This document shows, piece after piece, positions 8,278 through 16,658 of a DNA stretch of 57,576 nt (positions within the stretch are counted from its first letter, which is position 1; every line of letters begins with the position of its first letter). Position numbers and translations under genes: made by a program. Origin of the DNA: Bacillota bacterium (GTDB lineage Bacteria; Bacillota; Clostridia; Lachnospirales; Lachnospiraceae); contig CABJAN010000021.1 in NCBI GenBank assembly GCA_902363515.1, forward strand, positions 1-57,576, given 5' to 3'. Below the pieces are notes generated by a model. The model was not told where the DNA came from. It made no database searches and was given only the letters and a program-made list of their open reading frames with translations.

Positions 8278-9031
8278 AGTGAAAAATGTAAGTAAAACTT
8301 TTACAAGTGGTTTAATAAGAAAAAAGAAAATTCAGGCAGTTAAAAATGTTTCATTTTCCTTAGAATCAGGAAGAACATTAGGTATTATGGGAAACAGTGG
8401 ATGTGGAAAGACAACACTTTCAAGAATCATACTTCACTTAATTGAACCCGATGAAGGTCAAATTTTTATTAATGAAAAACGTGTTTCTGGTTTTGGCAAA
8501 AAGATGGAAAAAAAGGATCATAGAAAAGTGCAAATGGTTTTTCAGCATCCGGGAAGTGCCTTAGATCCTTCTAAAAAAATACAATACAGTCTTATGGAGC
8601 CTATGGAGATACAGAAACTATTTTCGGAAGAAGAACGAAGGGAAAGAATAGAGAAGTTACTAAAATTGACAGGTATTTCCCCAAATCTGTTGAAAAGATA
8701 TCCGCATGAAATAAGTGGTGGAGAGGCGCAAAGGTTAGTAATCTGTAGAAGTTTGGTTTTAGAACCTCAAATTTTAATACTGGATGAGCCAACTTCTATG
8801 TTGGATGTATCTGTGCAGGCGAGTATTTTAAATTTATTGAAAGAGTTGCAAAAAGAGTTGGATTTGTCCTATCTATTTATTTCTCATGATTTAGACGTAT
8901 TATCATGGTTCAGTGATGATATTGCTGTTATGAAGCAAGGGGAATTTTTAGAAATTGGAAAGAAAGACAGTGTTTTGTTGCGACCACAAAAAGAATATAC
9001 AAAGCAGCTTATACAAGCGTTTTCTCATTGA
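8270..9031 (+). CDS. NikE/DppF-type ABC ATPase
   Basis: Second ATP-binding subunit, 253 residues, overlapping the first by eight bases. Walker A GNSGCGKTT, signature ISGGEAQRL, Walker B ILDEPTSMLD and FISHD are intact. It lacks the Cys-rich oligopeptide tail of its partner, as is normal for short NikE-type subunits. It is the last gene of the B12-controlled operon and is followed by a terminator. Confidence 0.92.
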   Translation: MLEVKNVSKTFTSGLIRKKKIQAVKNVSFSLESGRTLGIMGNSGCGKTTLSRIILHLIEPDEGQIFINEKRVSGFGKKMEKKDHRKVQMVFQHPGSALDPSKKIQYSLMEPMEIQKLFSEEERRERIEKLLKLTGISPNLLKRYPHEISGGEAQRLVICRSLVLEPQILILDEPTSMLDVSVQASILNLLKELQKELDLSYLFISHDLDVLSWFSDDIAVMKQGEFLEIGKKDSVLLRPQKEYTKQLIQAFSH

Positions 9032-9039
9032 CTTTATTC

Positions 9040-9079
9040 AAAAAAGGCATTTCATATTCAACATGAAATGTCTTTTTTG
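9040..9079. terminator. Bidirectional terminator
   Basis: GGCATTTCAT and ATGAAATGTC form a stem flanked by A6 on one side and T6 on the other, so it can stop both the transporter operon and the convergent LacI gene. Confidence 0.85.
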
Positions 9080-9121
9080 CCTTTGTCATACTCCTATTAA
9101 ACTTCTTATGAATGTAGTAAA

Positions 9122-10171
9122 TTAGTGAAAAAAGGTTTTCCCGTTACGGGCGGGGGTGGCACAGGTATCCCTTTTGGCAATATGGAAGGGAAGCATGATT
9201 TTTAAAGGAATCCTGTGTCCTCCATTGATTCGGTCAATGAGGATTTTTGCTGCTAATTGTCCCATTTCTTCTGTAGGAATGTGTACTGTGGTCAGCATAG
9301 GGGAAAGATATTGAGCAGTCTCAATATCATCCACACCGATAATAGAAATATCTTCTGGAATCCGGTAGCCTTTTTCTCGAATTGCTTTAATAGCACCAAT
9401 GGCTGTATTGTCATTAGCACAGAAAATAGCCGTAATGTCTGCTTTTGCTTCCATTAGATGATAGGCACCCTGATAGCCGCCTTCATGGGATAGCTTTACA
9501 TTTGCGGTGTTTTTTTGCAAAAAAGGCAGGTTAAAGGATTTTAGGGATTCTTTAAAGGCGGTATAGCGGATTTCATTGTTTTGTTCTCCTATGTATCCGA
9601 TTTTTGTGTGCCCTAATTCATGGAGATAGGAGATGGCGCTATAGGTGATTTCGCTTCCGTCACACACGACCTGGTCATATTTATTTCCCATTGGATTCAG
9701 ACCTGCATATACAACATGCTTATAATGTTCTGTAAAGAACTTTAAAATCTGTTTATCATAGCGGCCAAGAATAACTGCGCCGTCTGCAGGAGAATTGATG
9801 ACTCGGGCTGCAACTTCTGCATTGGCAAGGTCCAAAGCAGTGAAGGAATGTTTGATGAAAAAATTACTTTTAAAGGCTTCCTGCTCAATGGCTTTTGCGA
9901 TTTGGGAGAAGAAAAGGTCAGAAACAGCAGTCTCTCCTCTGGCATAAATACAAGAAATTGTTTTTGGTAAAGAGGAAACAGCAGCAGGAGCTTTTGCTCC
10001 CATTTTCAGTGCACGGGCAGAAGAATTTGGAGTATAACCGCTTTCTCGCACGATTTCCCAGATGCGCTCCTGGACCTCCAGACTGGCTGCTTTTGTGTTC
10101 TTTTGATTAATTACACGGGAAACAGTGGAGATTGATACATTGGCTTTTTGGGCAATTTCTTTTAATGTCAT
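9122..10171 (-). CDS. LacI/GalR-family transcriptional regulator
   Basis: A 349-residue sugar-responsive repressor. The N-terminal helix-turn-helix is textbook: TLKEIAQKANVSISTVSRVIN and then SGYTPNSSARALK. A periplasmic-binding-protein-like effector domain follows (GAVILGRYD, HVVYAGLNP, LGHTKIGYIG, AIFCANDNTAIGAIKAIREKGYRIPEDISIIGVDD). The ATG at 10171 is chosen because TGAGGTTTGAAT supplies a ribosome binding site at the right distance; the in-frame TTG six bases earlier sits on that site. It is divergent from the NagB-like gene, whose promoter overlaps an inverted repeat of LacI-operator type, so it probably controls that cluster. The inducer is unknown. Confidence 0.93.
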   Translation of the reverse strand: MTLKEIAQKANVSISTVSRVINQKNTKAASLEVQERIWEIVRESGYTPNSSARALKMGAKAPAAVSSLPKTISCIYARGETAVSDLFFSQIAKAIEQEAFKSNFFIKHSFTALDLANAEVAARVINSPADGAVILGRYDKQILKFFTEHYKHVVYAGLNPMGNKYDQVVCDGSEITYSAISYLHELGHTKIGYIGEQNNEIRYTAFKESLKSFNLPFLQKNTANVKLSHEGGYQGAYHLMEAKADITAIFCANDNTAIGAIKAIREKGYRIPEDISIIGVDDIETAQYLSPMLTTVHIPTEEMGQLAAKILIDRINGGHRIPLKIMLPFHIAKRDTCATPARNGKTFFH

Positions 10172-10249
10172 ATTCAAACCTCACAATACAAATGTTAATA
10201 GATAAGTGTATTATAACCGAAATGACGGATAATGACAACAAAATATAAG

Positions 10250-10265
10250 ACAACGTTTGCCTAAA
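10250..10265 (+). promoter_or_regulatory. Candidate LacI-type operator half/auxiliary site
   Basis: ACAACGTTTGCCTAAA lies between the divergent regulator and the NagB-like gene. AACGTTTGC(C/T)TAAA recurs at 13681-13694 before the SsuC-like gene, a 13 of 14 base match in two intergenic regions. Confidence 0.45.
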
Positions 10266-10289
10266 TAAGGCGCGAAAATAGGGTGAAAA

Positions 10290-10331
10290 CAACAAAGGTT
10301 TGTTGAAAATGTAGGGGGCTTATCGTATAAT
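10290..10331 (+). promoter_or_regulatory. Promoter with overlapping LacI-type operator
   Basis: CAACAAAGGTTTGTTG (10290-10305) is a perfect inverted repeat with 7-base arms. It overlaps the -35 box TTGAAA (10303-10308); a consensus TATAAT (10326-10331) follows after 17 bases. Its core CAAAGGTTTG differs by one base from the palindrome CAAACGTTTG before the SsuC-like gene. Repressor bound here would block the promoter. Confidence 0.65.
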
Positions 10332-10391
10332 TGAACATATAGAATCTGATTTATGAGAAATAAGTAATCTAATGGAAAGGAAGAATTGATT

Positions 10392-11216
10392 ATGAGACAT
10401 GCATACTACAGCTATACCAGAAATGAACTTGTAAGTAACAATCCAAAGCTGCCAGTAGTGGTTATGGAGGATAATGCTGCTGTATTTCGCTCTATGGCAG
10501 AGGAGATGGCAGAGGAAATCAAATCACATAATGAAAAAGGTGAGAAAACGGTTTTCGTTTGTCCAGTAGGTCCGGTAGGGCAGTATCCATTTTTGGTGGA
10601 AATGGTAAATAAAGAGCGCATCAGCCTGAAAAATGTATGGTTTATTAATATGGATGAGTATCTGGATGATGAAAAAAAATGGGTGCCGGAAAATCATCCA
10701 CTGAGCTTTCGCGGATTTATGAACCGAGAAGTATATGGAAAAATTGACGAAGAATTATTAATGCCAAAAGAGCAGAGAATATTTCCAGATCCAGAGAACC
10801 TGGACTATATTCCAGAACTTATTGAGAAGCTGGGAGGCGTTGACATCTGCTTTGGCGGTATTGGAATCAATGGTCATGTGGCGTTTAATGAAGCAGACCC
10901 ATCTATGAGTCCAGAAGAATTTTTAGCTCAGAAGACAAGAGTTTTAGAGATTACAAAAGAGACAAGAACAGCAAATGCCATTGGTGATTTTGGCGGTGCG
11001 TTGGAAGATATGCCACATTATTGTGTAACTATTGGTATTTATGAGATTGCACACGCAAGAAAAATCCGTCTGGGATGCTTTAGAAACTGGCACAGAGCAG
11101 TAGTGCGTCGGGCTGCATATGGAGAAGCAACTACGGATTTCCCAGTATCTTTATTGACCAATCATCCTGATATTAATCTGAAAATTACAGAATTTGTTGC
11201 TGCACTGGAGGGATAA
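10392..11216 (+). CDS. Glucosamine-6-phosphate deaminase-like protein (NagB family, divergent)
   Basis: A 274-residue member of the NagB/6-phosphogluconolactonase fold. The active-site framework is visible: NMDEY (Asp88), GGIGINGHVAFNE (Asn160, His162, Glu167) and a C-terminal FPVSLLTNHPD. NagB turns glucosamine 6-phosphate into fructose 6-phosphate and ammonia. The usual NEPG is NEAD here, and the stretch IGIYEIAHARKIRLGCFRNWHRAVVRR is unlike the canonical GIGTIMxAKK region, so the substrate may be a modified amino sugar. The ATG at 10392 has AAAGGAAG upstream; the in-frame TTG at 10386 is too close. It precedes NagA with three bases between stop and start. Confidence 0.8.
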   Translation: MRHAYYSYTRNELVSNNPKLPVVVMEDNAAVFRSMAEEMAEEIKSHNEKGEKTVFVCPVGPVGQYPFLVEMVNKERISLKNVWFINMDEYLDDEKKWVPENHPLSFRGFMNREVYGKIDEELLMPKEQRIFPDPENLDYIPELIEKLGGVDICFGGIGINGHVAFNEADPSMSPEEFLAQKTRVLEITKETRTANAIGDFGGALEDMPHYCVTIGIYEIAHARKIRLGCFRNWHRAVVRRAAYGEATTDFPVSLLTNHPDINLKITEFVAALEG

Positions 11217-11218
11217 AA

Positions 11219-12370
11219 ATGAAGACCTGGATTACAGGTGGATATGTTTACCATTATGAAAAGCGCCGTCTGGAGCGTAAAAACTTATGCATGGAGGATG
11301 GTGTGATTACAGAAATCTGCAGTCCTTCTAAAGAAATTACAGAGGGCGAAATCTATGATGCCAAGGGAAAAGCAGTGGTGCCGGGATTTATTGATATTCA
11401 TACACATGGCGGCTGTGGATTTGATGTGAATGCTGCATCCAAAGAAGATTTTCAGAAAATAGGGAATTTCTTTGCACAGCAGGGAACTACAACATGGCTT
11501 TGTTCTATTCTTACCGATACCAAGGAGCAGACAGAAAAAGTAATTGACGAAGTTCTAAAACATAAAAAAGATCATAAGAATTGTGCGGATTTATTAGGAA
11601 TTCATTTAGAAGGCCCTTTCTTATCTGTTGAATTTAAAGGTGCTATGCCGGAATCTCTTTTGAAGGATGCTGATTTGGAATTACTGAAGGGCTATCAGGA
11701 AAAAGCTCAGGGAAATATTCGTTATATAACAGTCTCTCCGGAAGTAAAAGGAATTCCACAGGCTATTCCTGAGATTCGTAAGATGGGGATAACAGTAGCC
11801 ATTGGGCATTCCGGAGCTGATTATGAGACTTCTATGGAATGCATTAAAAATGGAGCTATGGCATGTACACATACTTGTAATGCCATGAAACTGTTTCATC
11901 AGCATTTTCCAGCTATTATGGGAGCTGTGTTGGAATCAGATGTGTACTGTGAAGCTATCTGTGATGGCCGTCATTTGCATCCGGGAAGTGTGCGGATGAT
12001 GTTGAAGGCAAAAGGTTATGACCGTGTGGTTGCAGTTACAGATTCTATTATGGCTTCTGGTTTACCGGATGGCGAATATAAACTGGGAGTAAATGATGTA
12101 ATCGTAGAAGATGGAGATGCAAAGCTGCCGAATGGAGTACGAGCAGGAAGTACGTTGACAACAGGAACAGCCTTGAAACGTCTCATAGAATTTACAGGGG
12201 AATCTATGGAGGATGTGTTGCCGCTTTTGACTATGAATCCGGCTACCTTGATTGGGGCAGAGAAACAGATTGGAAGTCTGGAAGTAGGAAAAGATGCAGA
12301 TATTCTGATTTTAGATGATGACTATAATATAGAAACAACCTTTGTAAAAGGAATTAAAATTGATAAATAA
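11219..12370 (+). CDS. nagA: N-acetylglucosamine-6-phosphate deacetylase
   Basis: Metal-dependent amidohydrolase of 383 residues that removes acetate from N-acetylhexosamine 6-phosphate. Motifs in order: PGFIDIHTHGG with the metal-site His pair, GIHLEGPF with the metal-binding Glu, AIGHSGADY, THTCNAM, the catalytic Asp in VAVTDSI, and a closing GKDADILILDDD typical of the superfamily. It starts two bases after the NagB-like stop, behind GGAGGGATAAAA. With the neighbouring deaminase-like and aldolase genes it forms an amino-sugar operon. Which N-acetylhexosamine (GlcNAc, GalNAc or a modified form) is used cannot be read from the sequence. Confidence 0.92.
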   Translation: MKTWITGGYVYHYEKRRLERKNLCMEDGVITEICSPSKEITEGEIYDAKGKAVVPGFIDIHTHGGCGFDVNAASKEDFQKIGNFFAQQGTTTWLCSILTDTKEQTEKVIDEVLKHKKDHKNCADLLGIHLEGPFLSVEFKGAMPESLLKDADLELLKGYQEKAQGNIRYITVSPEVKGIPQAIPEIRKMGITVAIGHSGADYETSMECIKNGAMACTHTCNAMKLFHQHFPAIMGAVLESDVYCEAICDGRHLHPGSVRMMLKAKGYDRVVAVTDSIMASGLPDGEYKLGVNDVIVEDGDAKLPNGVRAGSTLTTGTALKRLIEFTGESMEDVLPLLTMNPATLIGAEKQIGSLEVGKDADILILDDDYNIETTFVKGIKIDK

Positions 12371-12385
12371 TTAGGAGGAAAGATT

Positions 12386-13540
12386 ATGCCGTTAATACCA
12401 TTAAGACCATTGTTGGAAACTGTTGACAAGTATCATTTTGCTCAGGGTGCATTTAACGTAAATGCAGTTGCTCAGGCAAAAGCAGCCATTGAAGTTCATG
12501 AAATGTTCCGTTCTGCAGCTATTTTGCAGGGGGCAGATTTAGCAAACGGATTCATGGGAGGACGTACTGATTTCCAGAATGCAACTTTAGAGGATAAAAA
12601 GATTGGAGCAAAAAATATTGCAGCTGCTGTAAAAAAATATGCGGAAGAATCCTCTATTCCAGTTGTTCTCCACTTAGATCATGGTAAAAATTTTGATTCT
12701 TGTGTGGCAGCGATTGAAGGCGGATATACATCCGTTATGATTGATGGTTCCTCTCTTCCTTTTGAAGAAAATGTGGAGCTGACCAGAGAAGTGGTAAAAT
12801 ATGCTCATGAAAGAGGCGTTTCTGTAGAAGGCGAGCTTGGCGTTTTGGCAGGTGTGGAAGACCACGTATTTTCTGCAACTTCTACTTATACCAATCCTTT
12901 AAAAGCAGTAGAATTCTTTAAGAAAACAGGTTGCGATGCCTTGGCTATTTCTTACGGAACCATGCATGGTGCTTCCAAGGGAAAAGATGTAAAACTGAGA
13001 AAAGAAATTGCGATTGCCATTAAAGAATGCATGATGCATGAAAACCTTTTTGGTGTTCTGGTGTCTCACGGTTCTTCTACAGTGCCAAGATATATTGTAG
13101 ACGAAATTAATGCGTTGGGTGGAAATATTCAAAATGCATATGGAATTTCTATTGAAGAGTTGAAAGCAGCCATTCCATGTGGAATTGGAAAGATTAATGT
13201 AGATACAGATATTCGTCTGGCAGTTACTAGAAATATGAAGGAATTCTTCCATCAAAATCCAGCTAAGAGAGACAGTGCATCCATCGGAAAGGTGTACCAG
13301 CTTTTGGAAGAAAAGAAAGAGCAGTTTGATCCAAGAGCTTTCCTGCCTCCAATTATGGATACAGTTATGTATGGCAATATTCCGGATCAGGATACTGCAG
13401 ATTTGGTATCTGTTATTGAAAAAGGCGTAAAAGAAGCTATTGGAACCTTAATTGTTGAGTTTGGCTCTTTCGGAAAAGCTCCTCTGGTTGAGCAGGTTTC
13501 TCTGGAAGAAATGGCAGAGCGTTATAAAAAATGTAAATAA
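12386..13540 (+). CDS. Class II ketose-bisphosphate aldolase
   Basis: Zinc-dependent aldolase of the fructose/tagatose-bisphosphate family, 384 residues. Zinc and catalytic motifs are present: LHLDHG (Asp98, His99), VEGELG (147-152), GTMHG (His194), SHGSS (His228) and INVDTDIRLA (270-279). It should cleave a ketose 1,6-bisphosphate to dihydroxyacetone phosphate and an aldehyde. The protein is about 75-100 residues longer than the short GatY type because of a C-terminal extension (from about 290) ending VSLEEMAERYKKC. Aldolases of this family serve fructose, tagatose and inositol pathways; specificity is open. It has a strong TTAGGAGG site and is the last gene before a terminator. Confidence 0.88.
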   Translation: MPLIPLRPLLETVDKYHFAQGAFNVNAVAQAKAAIEVHEMFRSAAILQGADLANGFMGGRTDFQNATLEDKKIGAKNIAAAVKKYAEESSIPVVLHLDHGKNFDSCVAAIEGGYTSVMIDGSSLPFEENVELTREVVKYAHERGVSVEGELGVLAGVEDHVFSATSTYTNPLKAVEFFKKTGCDALAISYGTMHGASKGKDVKLRKEIAIAIKECMMHENLFGVLVSHGSSTVPRYIVDEINALGGNIQNAYGISIEELKAAIPCGIGKINVDTDIRLAVTRNMKEFFHQNPAKRDSASIGKVYQLLEEKKEQFDPRAFLPPIMDTVMYGNIPDQDTADLVSVIEKGVKEAIGTLIVEFGSFGKAPLVEQVSLEEMAERYKKCK

Positions 13541-13576
13541 ATTCATAAACTGTGCAAAATGCACATAAAAACGGTT

Positions 13577-13615
13577 TGAGCAGTGCGATTTTAAAGACGC
13601 GCTGCTCATTTTTTT
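13577..13615 (+). terminator. Rho-independent terminator
   Basis: TGAGCAGTGCG (13577-13587) pairs with CGCGCTGCTCA (13598-13608) with one mismatch, followed by seven T. It ends the nag/aldolase operon. Confidence 0.9.
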
Positions 13616-13678
13616 GTTTCTTTTTACTGAAACTGAATTTTTAAGATATTGAATAGAAAGAAAAGTACACAAACAAGT

Positions 13679-13729
13679 CAAACGTTTGCTTAAAATATAG
13701 TTGAAAAGAAACCCTATATAGGGGATAAT
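13679..13729 (+). promoter_or_regulatory. Promoter with upstream LacI-type palindrome
   Basis: CAAACGTTTG (13679-13688) is a perfect 10-base palindrome with the central CG typical of LacI-family operators. TTGAAA (13701-13706) and GATAAT (13724-13729) with 17-base spacing follow. The palindrome matches the core of the nagB operator at 9 of 10 positions. Being centred near -52 it could serve in looping or activation as well as repression. It does not fit the CcpA catabolite site well. Confidence 0.6.
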
Positions 13730-13800
13730 GTCCATAGAAAAACAAATAAGAGTTGTGTTTTGGTGCGAAATACCGAAACAAAAGAAAGCGGAGGTTAAAA

Positions 13801-14598
13801 ATGGGGAAGAAAAACAAGAACGGTGCTGATTTTATTAGCAAAATACCAAAAGGAATATGGCTTTTAATTTCCTTTATTGTTGCAATTCTTGTGTGGACAC
13901 TGTTGTCTGTTACACCACAGACAGCCAGATGTTTTCCTAATGCGATTGAGGTGTTGAAGTCCATTGGTTTAATGCAGGGAGAAAGAGGAATCTTGCTGCA
14001 GGATATTGGAAGCAGTCTGATTTCTGTATTCTGGGGATTTGCACTTGGATTTGTGATTTCAGTTCCGGTAGCATTCTTAATGGCATGGTACAGACCGGTA
14101 AGATACATATTAGAGCCATGGATTCAGTTTATCAGAAACATCCCACCACTGGCATATGTACCGTTGGTAGTAATCGGGGTAGGTGTAGGACGTACACCAC
14201 AGATTATTGTTATTTGCTTAGCAACATTTTTGATTATGACAGTTACGATTTTCCAGGGTGTTATCAATGTAGATGAAACATTGATCAAAGCAGCAAGAGT
14301 GTTAGGTGCAAATGATGCTCAGTTATTTGTGAAAGTTATTTTCCCTGCAACAACACCATTTATTATCACAGCAGTAAGGCTTGGTATTTCAACAGCGCTG
14401 ACAACTTTGATTGCGGCAGAATCTACAGGAGCTATTGCAGGTCTTGGTATGAGAATTAAATCTCTGGCAAACTCCTATGAGACAACACCAATGTTACTTT
14501 ACATCATTATTATCGGTGTAATCGGAATGATTGCAGAAAAAGTTCTTAAATTCTTTGAAAGGAAGTTAACAGGATGGCAGGAAAAGAGGGAAATATAA
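13801..14598 (+). CDS. SsuC/TauC-type ABC permease
   Basis: Membrane permease of the nitrate/sulfonate/taurine ABC family, 265 residues and about six membrane segments. Family features are the N-terminal WTLLSVTPQTA.CFPNAIEVLKSIG, VSVPVAFLMAWYRPVRYILEPWIQFIRNIPPLAYVPL in pieces along the chain, and the coupling loop VDETLIKAARVLGANDAQLFVKVIFPAT. The ATG at 13801 has GCGGAGGTTAAAA before it. It overlaps the following ATPase by 25 bases. Members of this family import sulfonates, nitrate, thiamine precursors or riboflavin-like compounds, so the family alone does not fix the substrate. Confidence 0.9.
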   Translation: MGKKNKNGADFISKIPKGIWLLISFIVAILVWTLLSVTPQTARCFPNAIEVLKSIGLMQGERGILLQDIGSSLISVFWGFALGFVISVPVAFLMAWYRPVRYILEPWIQFIRNIPPLAYVPLVVIGVGVGRTPQIIVICLATFLIMTVTIFQGVINVDETLIKAARVLGANDAQLFVKVIFPATTPFIITAVRLGISTALTTLIAAESTGAIAGLGMRIKSLANSYETTPMLLYIIIIGVIGMIAEKVLKFFERKLTGWQEKREI

Positions 14599-15365
14599 AA
14601 GTAAGTATTCAGGGAATCGAAAAAAAATATAATACTCGAAAAGGTGAAGTGGTTGCCCTGAACGGTGTAGATTTTGATATTAAGGAAAATGAATTCATCT
14701 GCGTAATCGGGCCATCCGGTTGTGGAAAGTCAACATTGCTGAACATCATTGCCGGACTTTTAGAGCCTACAGCAGGTCAGGTTCTGGTAGATGGCAATCC
14801 CATTAAAGGAACAGGAACAGACAGAGGTGTGGTATTCCAGCAGTATGCATTGTTCCCATGGTTGACTGTTAGAAAGAACGTAGAATTTGGTTTAAAATTA
14901 AAGGGGATGTCTAAAGAGGAATGCGAAGCAATTTCAACAAAATACTTGAAAATGGTAGAACTTGAAAAATTTGCTGATTCTTATCCAAAAGAATTATCTG
15001 GTGGTATGAAGCAGAGGGTTGCCATTGCAAGGGCGTATGCCATGAATCCGGAAGTACTGCTTATGGATGAACCTTTTGGAGCATTGGACGCACAGACAAG
15101 AACACAGCTTCAGACAGAACTTTTGAAAGCGTGGGAAGAAGAACATAAAACCTGCTTCTTTGTAACCCATGATATTGAAGAAGCAATTGTGCTGGCAACA
15201 AGAGTTGTGATTATGAGTGCTCGTCCGGGACGTATCAAAGAAGTGGTAGATATTGATATTCCATATCCAAGAGATCAGGAAACAAAAATGAGTGATCGTT
15301 TTATTGAACTTAAGAATTATATCTGGGGTCAGGTATATCAGGAATATTTGGAAGTTAGAAAGTAG
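14574..15365 (+). CDS. SsuB/TauB-type ABC ATPase
   Basis: ATP-binding subunit, 263 residues, with Walker A GPSGCGKST, Q-loop VFQQYALFPWLTV (typical of SsuB/TauB/NrtD), signature LSGGMKQRVAIARA, Walker B LLMDEPFGALD and FVTHDIEEA. It energises the adjacent SsuC-like permease, whose reading frame it overlaps. Confidence 0.93.
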   Translation: MAGKEGNIKVSIQGIEKKYNTRKGEVVALNGVDFDIKENEFICVIGPSGCGKSTLLNIIAGLLEPTAGQVLVDGNPIKGTGTDRGVVFQQYALFPWLTVRKNVEFGLKLKGMSKEECEAISTKYLKMVELEKFADSYPKELSGGMKQRVAIARAYAMNPEVLLMDEPFGALDAQTRTQLQTELLKAWEEEHKTCFFVTHDIEEAIVLATRVVIMSARPGRIKEVVDIDIPYPRDQETKMSDRFIELKNYIWGQVYQEYLEVRK

Positions 15366-15423
15366 AGCTTACAAGGGGCGACCTGTGAGGAGATAAACTA
15401 TATTTTTTAAGGAGGATTTTTTC

Positions 15424-16482
15424 ATGAAGAAGAAATTATTAGCAATGGTTCTGGCAGCAGCAACCGCAATGACTATGTTAGCAGGCTGCGGCGGCGGTGG
15501 AGAAAAAGAAGCTCCCGAAGAGAAGAAAGAAGCTTCAGCAGAGGCTGGAAAAGAAGAGGAAAAGAAAGAATTAGACAAAGTAAAAGTTGCGTATATGCCA
15601 AACTACGCTTCTCTGTGGGTAGTAAAGACAGCACAGGAAAAAGGCTATTTTGAAGAAGAAGGTATTGAAGTAGAACTTACAAAATTTGATGATGGTCCTA
15701 CTGAAATCGCAGCTATGGAAGGTGGTTCCATGGATGTTGCTTATATTGGACCTGGAGCTCATACACTGGCAATTCAGGGAAATGTAGATGTTTTCTGCTT
15801 CCAGCAGTTAGGTGATGCAGACTGTGTTATGGGTCTGAAATCCAAAGGTGTAAACTCTCTGGAAGACTTAAAAGGCAAAAAAGTTGCTTATGCATCCGGT
15901 ACATCATCAGAAACAATCTTACTTCGTGCTTTGGAATCTGTAGGTCTTACTATGGATGACATTGAACCATATAACATGGAAGTTACCAATATGCCAAGCG
16001 CTATGATTTCCGGTTCTATTGATGCCTGTGCTCCATGGTCACCAAATACAAAGGTTATCACAGATGAGTTAGGCGATGATGTAGAAATTTTTGTTACAAA
16101 TACAGACTTCTCTGATATCGCAGCAGACCCTGCAAGCTGGGTATGTATGCCAGAATATGCAGAAAAGAACAAAGACCTTCTTGTAAGATTCACAAAAGCA
16201 CTGTATAAAGCAATGGACTTTGGTGCAAAAGAAGAAAATTATGAAGAAGTTGCAGGATATGTAGCAGATGAGACAAAAACAGATGTAGAAACTGCATTAG
16301 GACAGACAACAGACGGTGCATGGCTGACATCTGAAGAATTACTGAAACAGGTAGAAGACGGCAGCGTAAAAGGTTACTATGAAATTCAGCAGGAAAACTT
16401 CATCAGTGCAGGAAAAGTGGAAACAGAAGTTCCGGTAGAAGATTACGTACTGTTTGACATTATGGAAGAAGCAGGAAAATAA
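15424..16482 (+). CDS. SsuA/TauA-type solute-binding lipoprotein
   Basis: A 352-residue binding protein of the NMT1/SsuA/ThiY type. The signal peptide ends in lipobox LAGC (about residues 20-23), then a Gly/Glu/Lys-rich linker. The mature domain opens with KVAYMPNYASLWVVKTAQEKGYF, the classic start of this family, and has DVAYIGPGAHTLAIQG, LEDLKGKKVAYASGTSSE and PSAMISGSIDACAPWSPN. The segment around GTSSE usually lines the ligand pocket. TAAGGAGGATTTTTTC is an excellent ribosome binding site, consistent with a highly made binding protein. The ligand is unknown; the sugar-enzyme neighbourhood hints at an organic acid or sulfonated sugar derivative. Confidence 0.9.
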   Translation: MKKKLLAMVLAAATAMTMLAGCGGGGEKEAPEEKKEASAEAGKEEEKKELDKVKVAYMPNYASLWVVKTAQEKGYFEEEGIEVELTKFDDGPTEIAAMEGGSMDVAYIGPGAHTLAIQGNVDVFCFQQLGDADCVMGLKSKGVNSLEDLKGKKVAYASGTSSETILLRALESVGLTMDDIEPYNMEVTNMPSAMISGSIDACAPWSPNTKVITDELGDDVEIFVTNTDFSDIAADPASWVCMPEYAEKNKDLLVRFTKALYKAMDFGAKEENYEEVAGYVADETKTDVETALGQTTDGAWLTSEELLKQVEDGSVKGYYEIQQENFISAGKVETEVPVEDYVLFDIMEEAGK

Positions 16483-16532
16483 GAAAATCGTTTGCCACGT
16501 GCGACTGCAGAAAACGATGAGAAGTTTAGGGG

Positions 16533-16563
16533 ACCCTGCAGCAACTATGCTGCAGGGTGTTCT
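16533..16563 (+). terminator. Perfect hairpin after the binding-protein gene
   Basis: ACCCTGCAGCA (16533-16543) and TGCTGCAGGGT (16548-16558) form a perfect 11-bp stem with an ACTA loop. The tail GTTCTTTG is only weakly T-rich, so it may be a leaky terminator or an mRNA 3' end stabiliser that lowers expression of the downstream enzymes relative to the binding protein. Confidence 0.65.
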
Positions 16564-16604
16564 TTGTCATAGGGAAAACTTTTGTTTTCCCTATGACAAA
16601 GAAC
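16559..16604. repeat. 46-bp perfect inverted repeat
   Basis: Two 21-base arms (16559-16579 and 16584-16604) are perfect reverse complements with a TTTT loop, directly abutting the preceding 11-bp hairpin. There is no T tract after it, so it is not an ordinary terminator. It may be an RNA processing or stabilising element or a mobile palindromic repeat. Confidence 0.85.
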
Positions 16605-16658
16605 TTCTGGTATGAAACTCTAACAGAAGCAATTTGTAATAAGGAAAGGAAGAATAAC

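Noticed and set aside
13679..13688. A CcpA catabolite (cre) site before the SsuC-like gene
   Set aside because: The palindrome lacks the TG...CA ends of cre and matches the local LacI-type site at nagB better.
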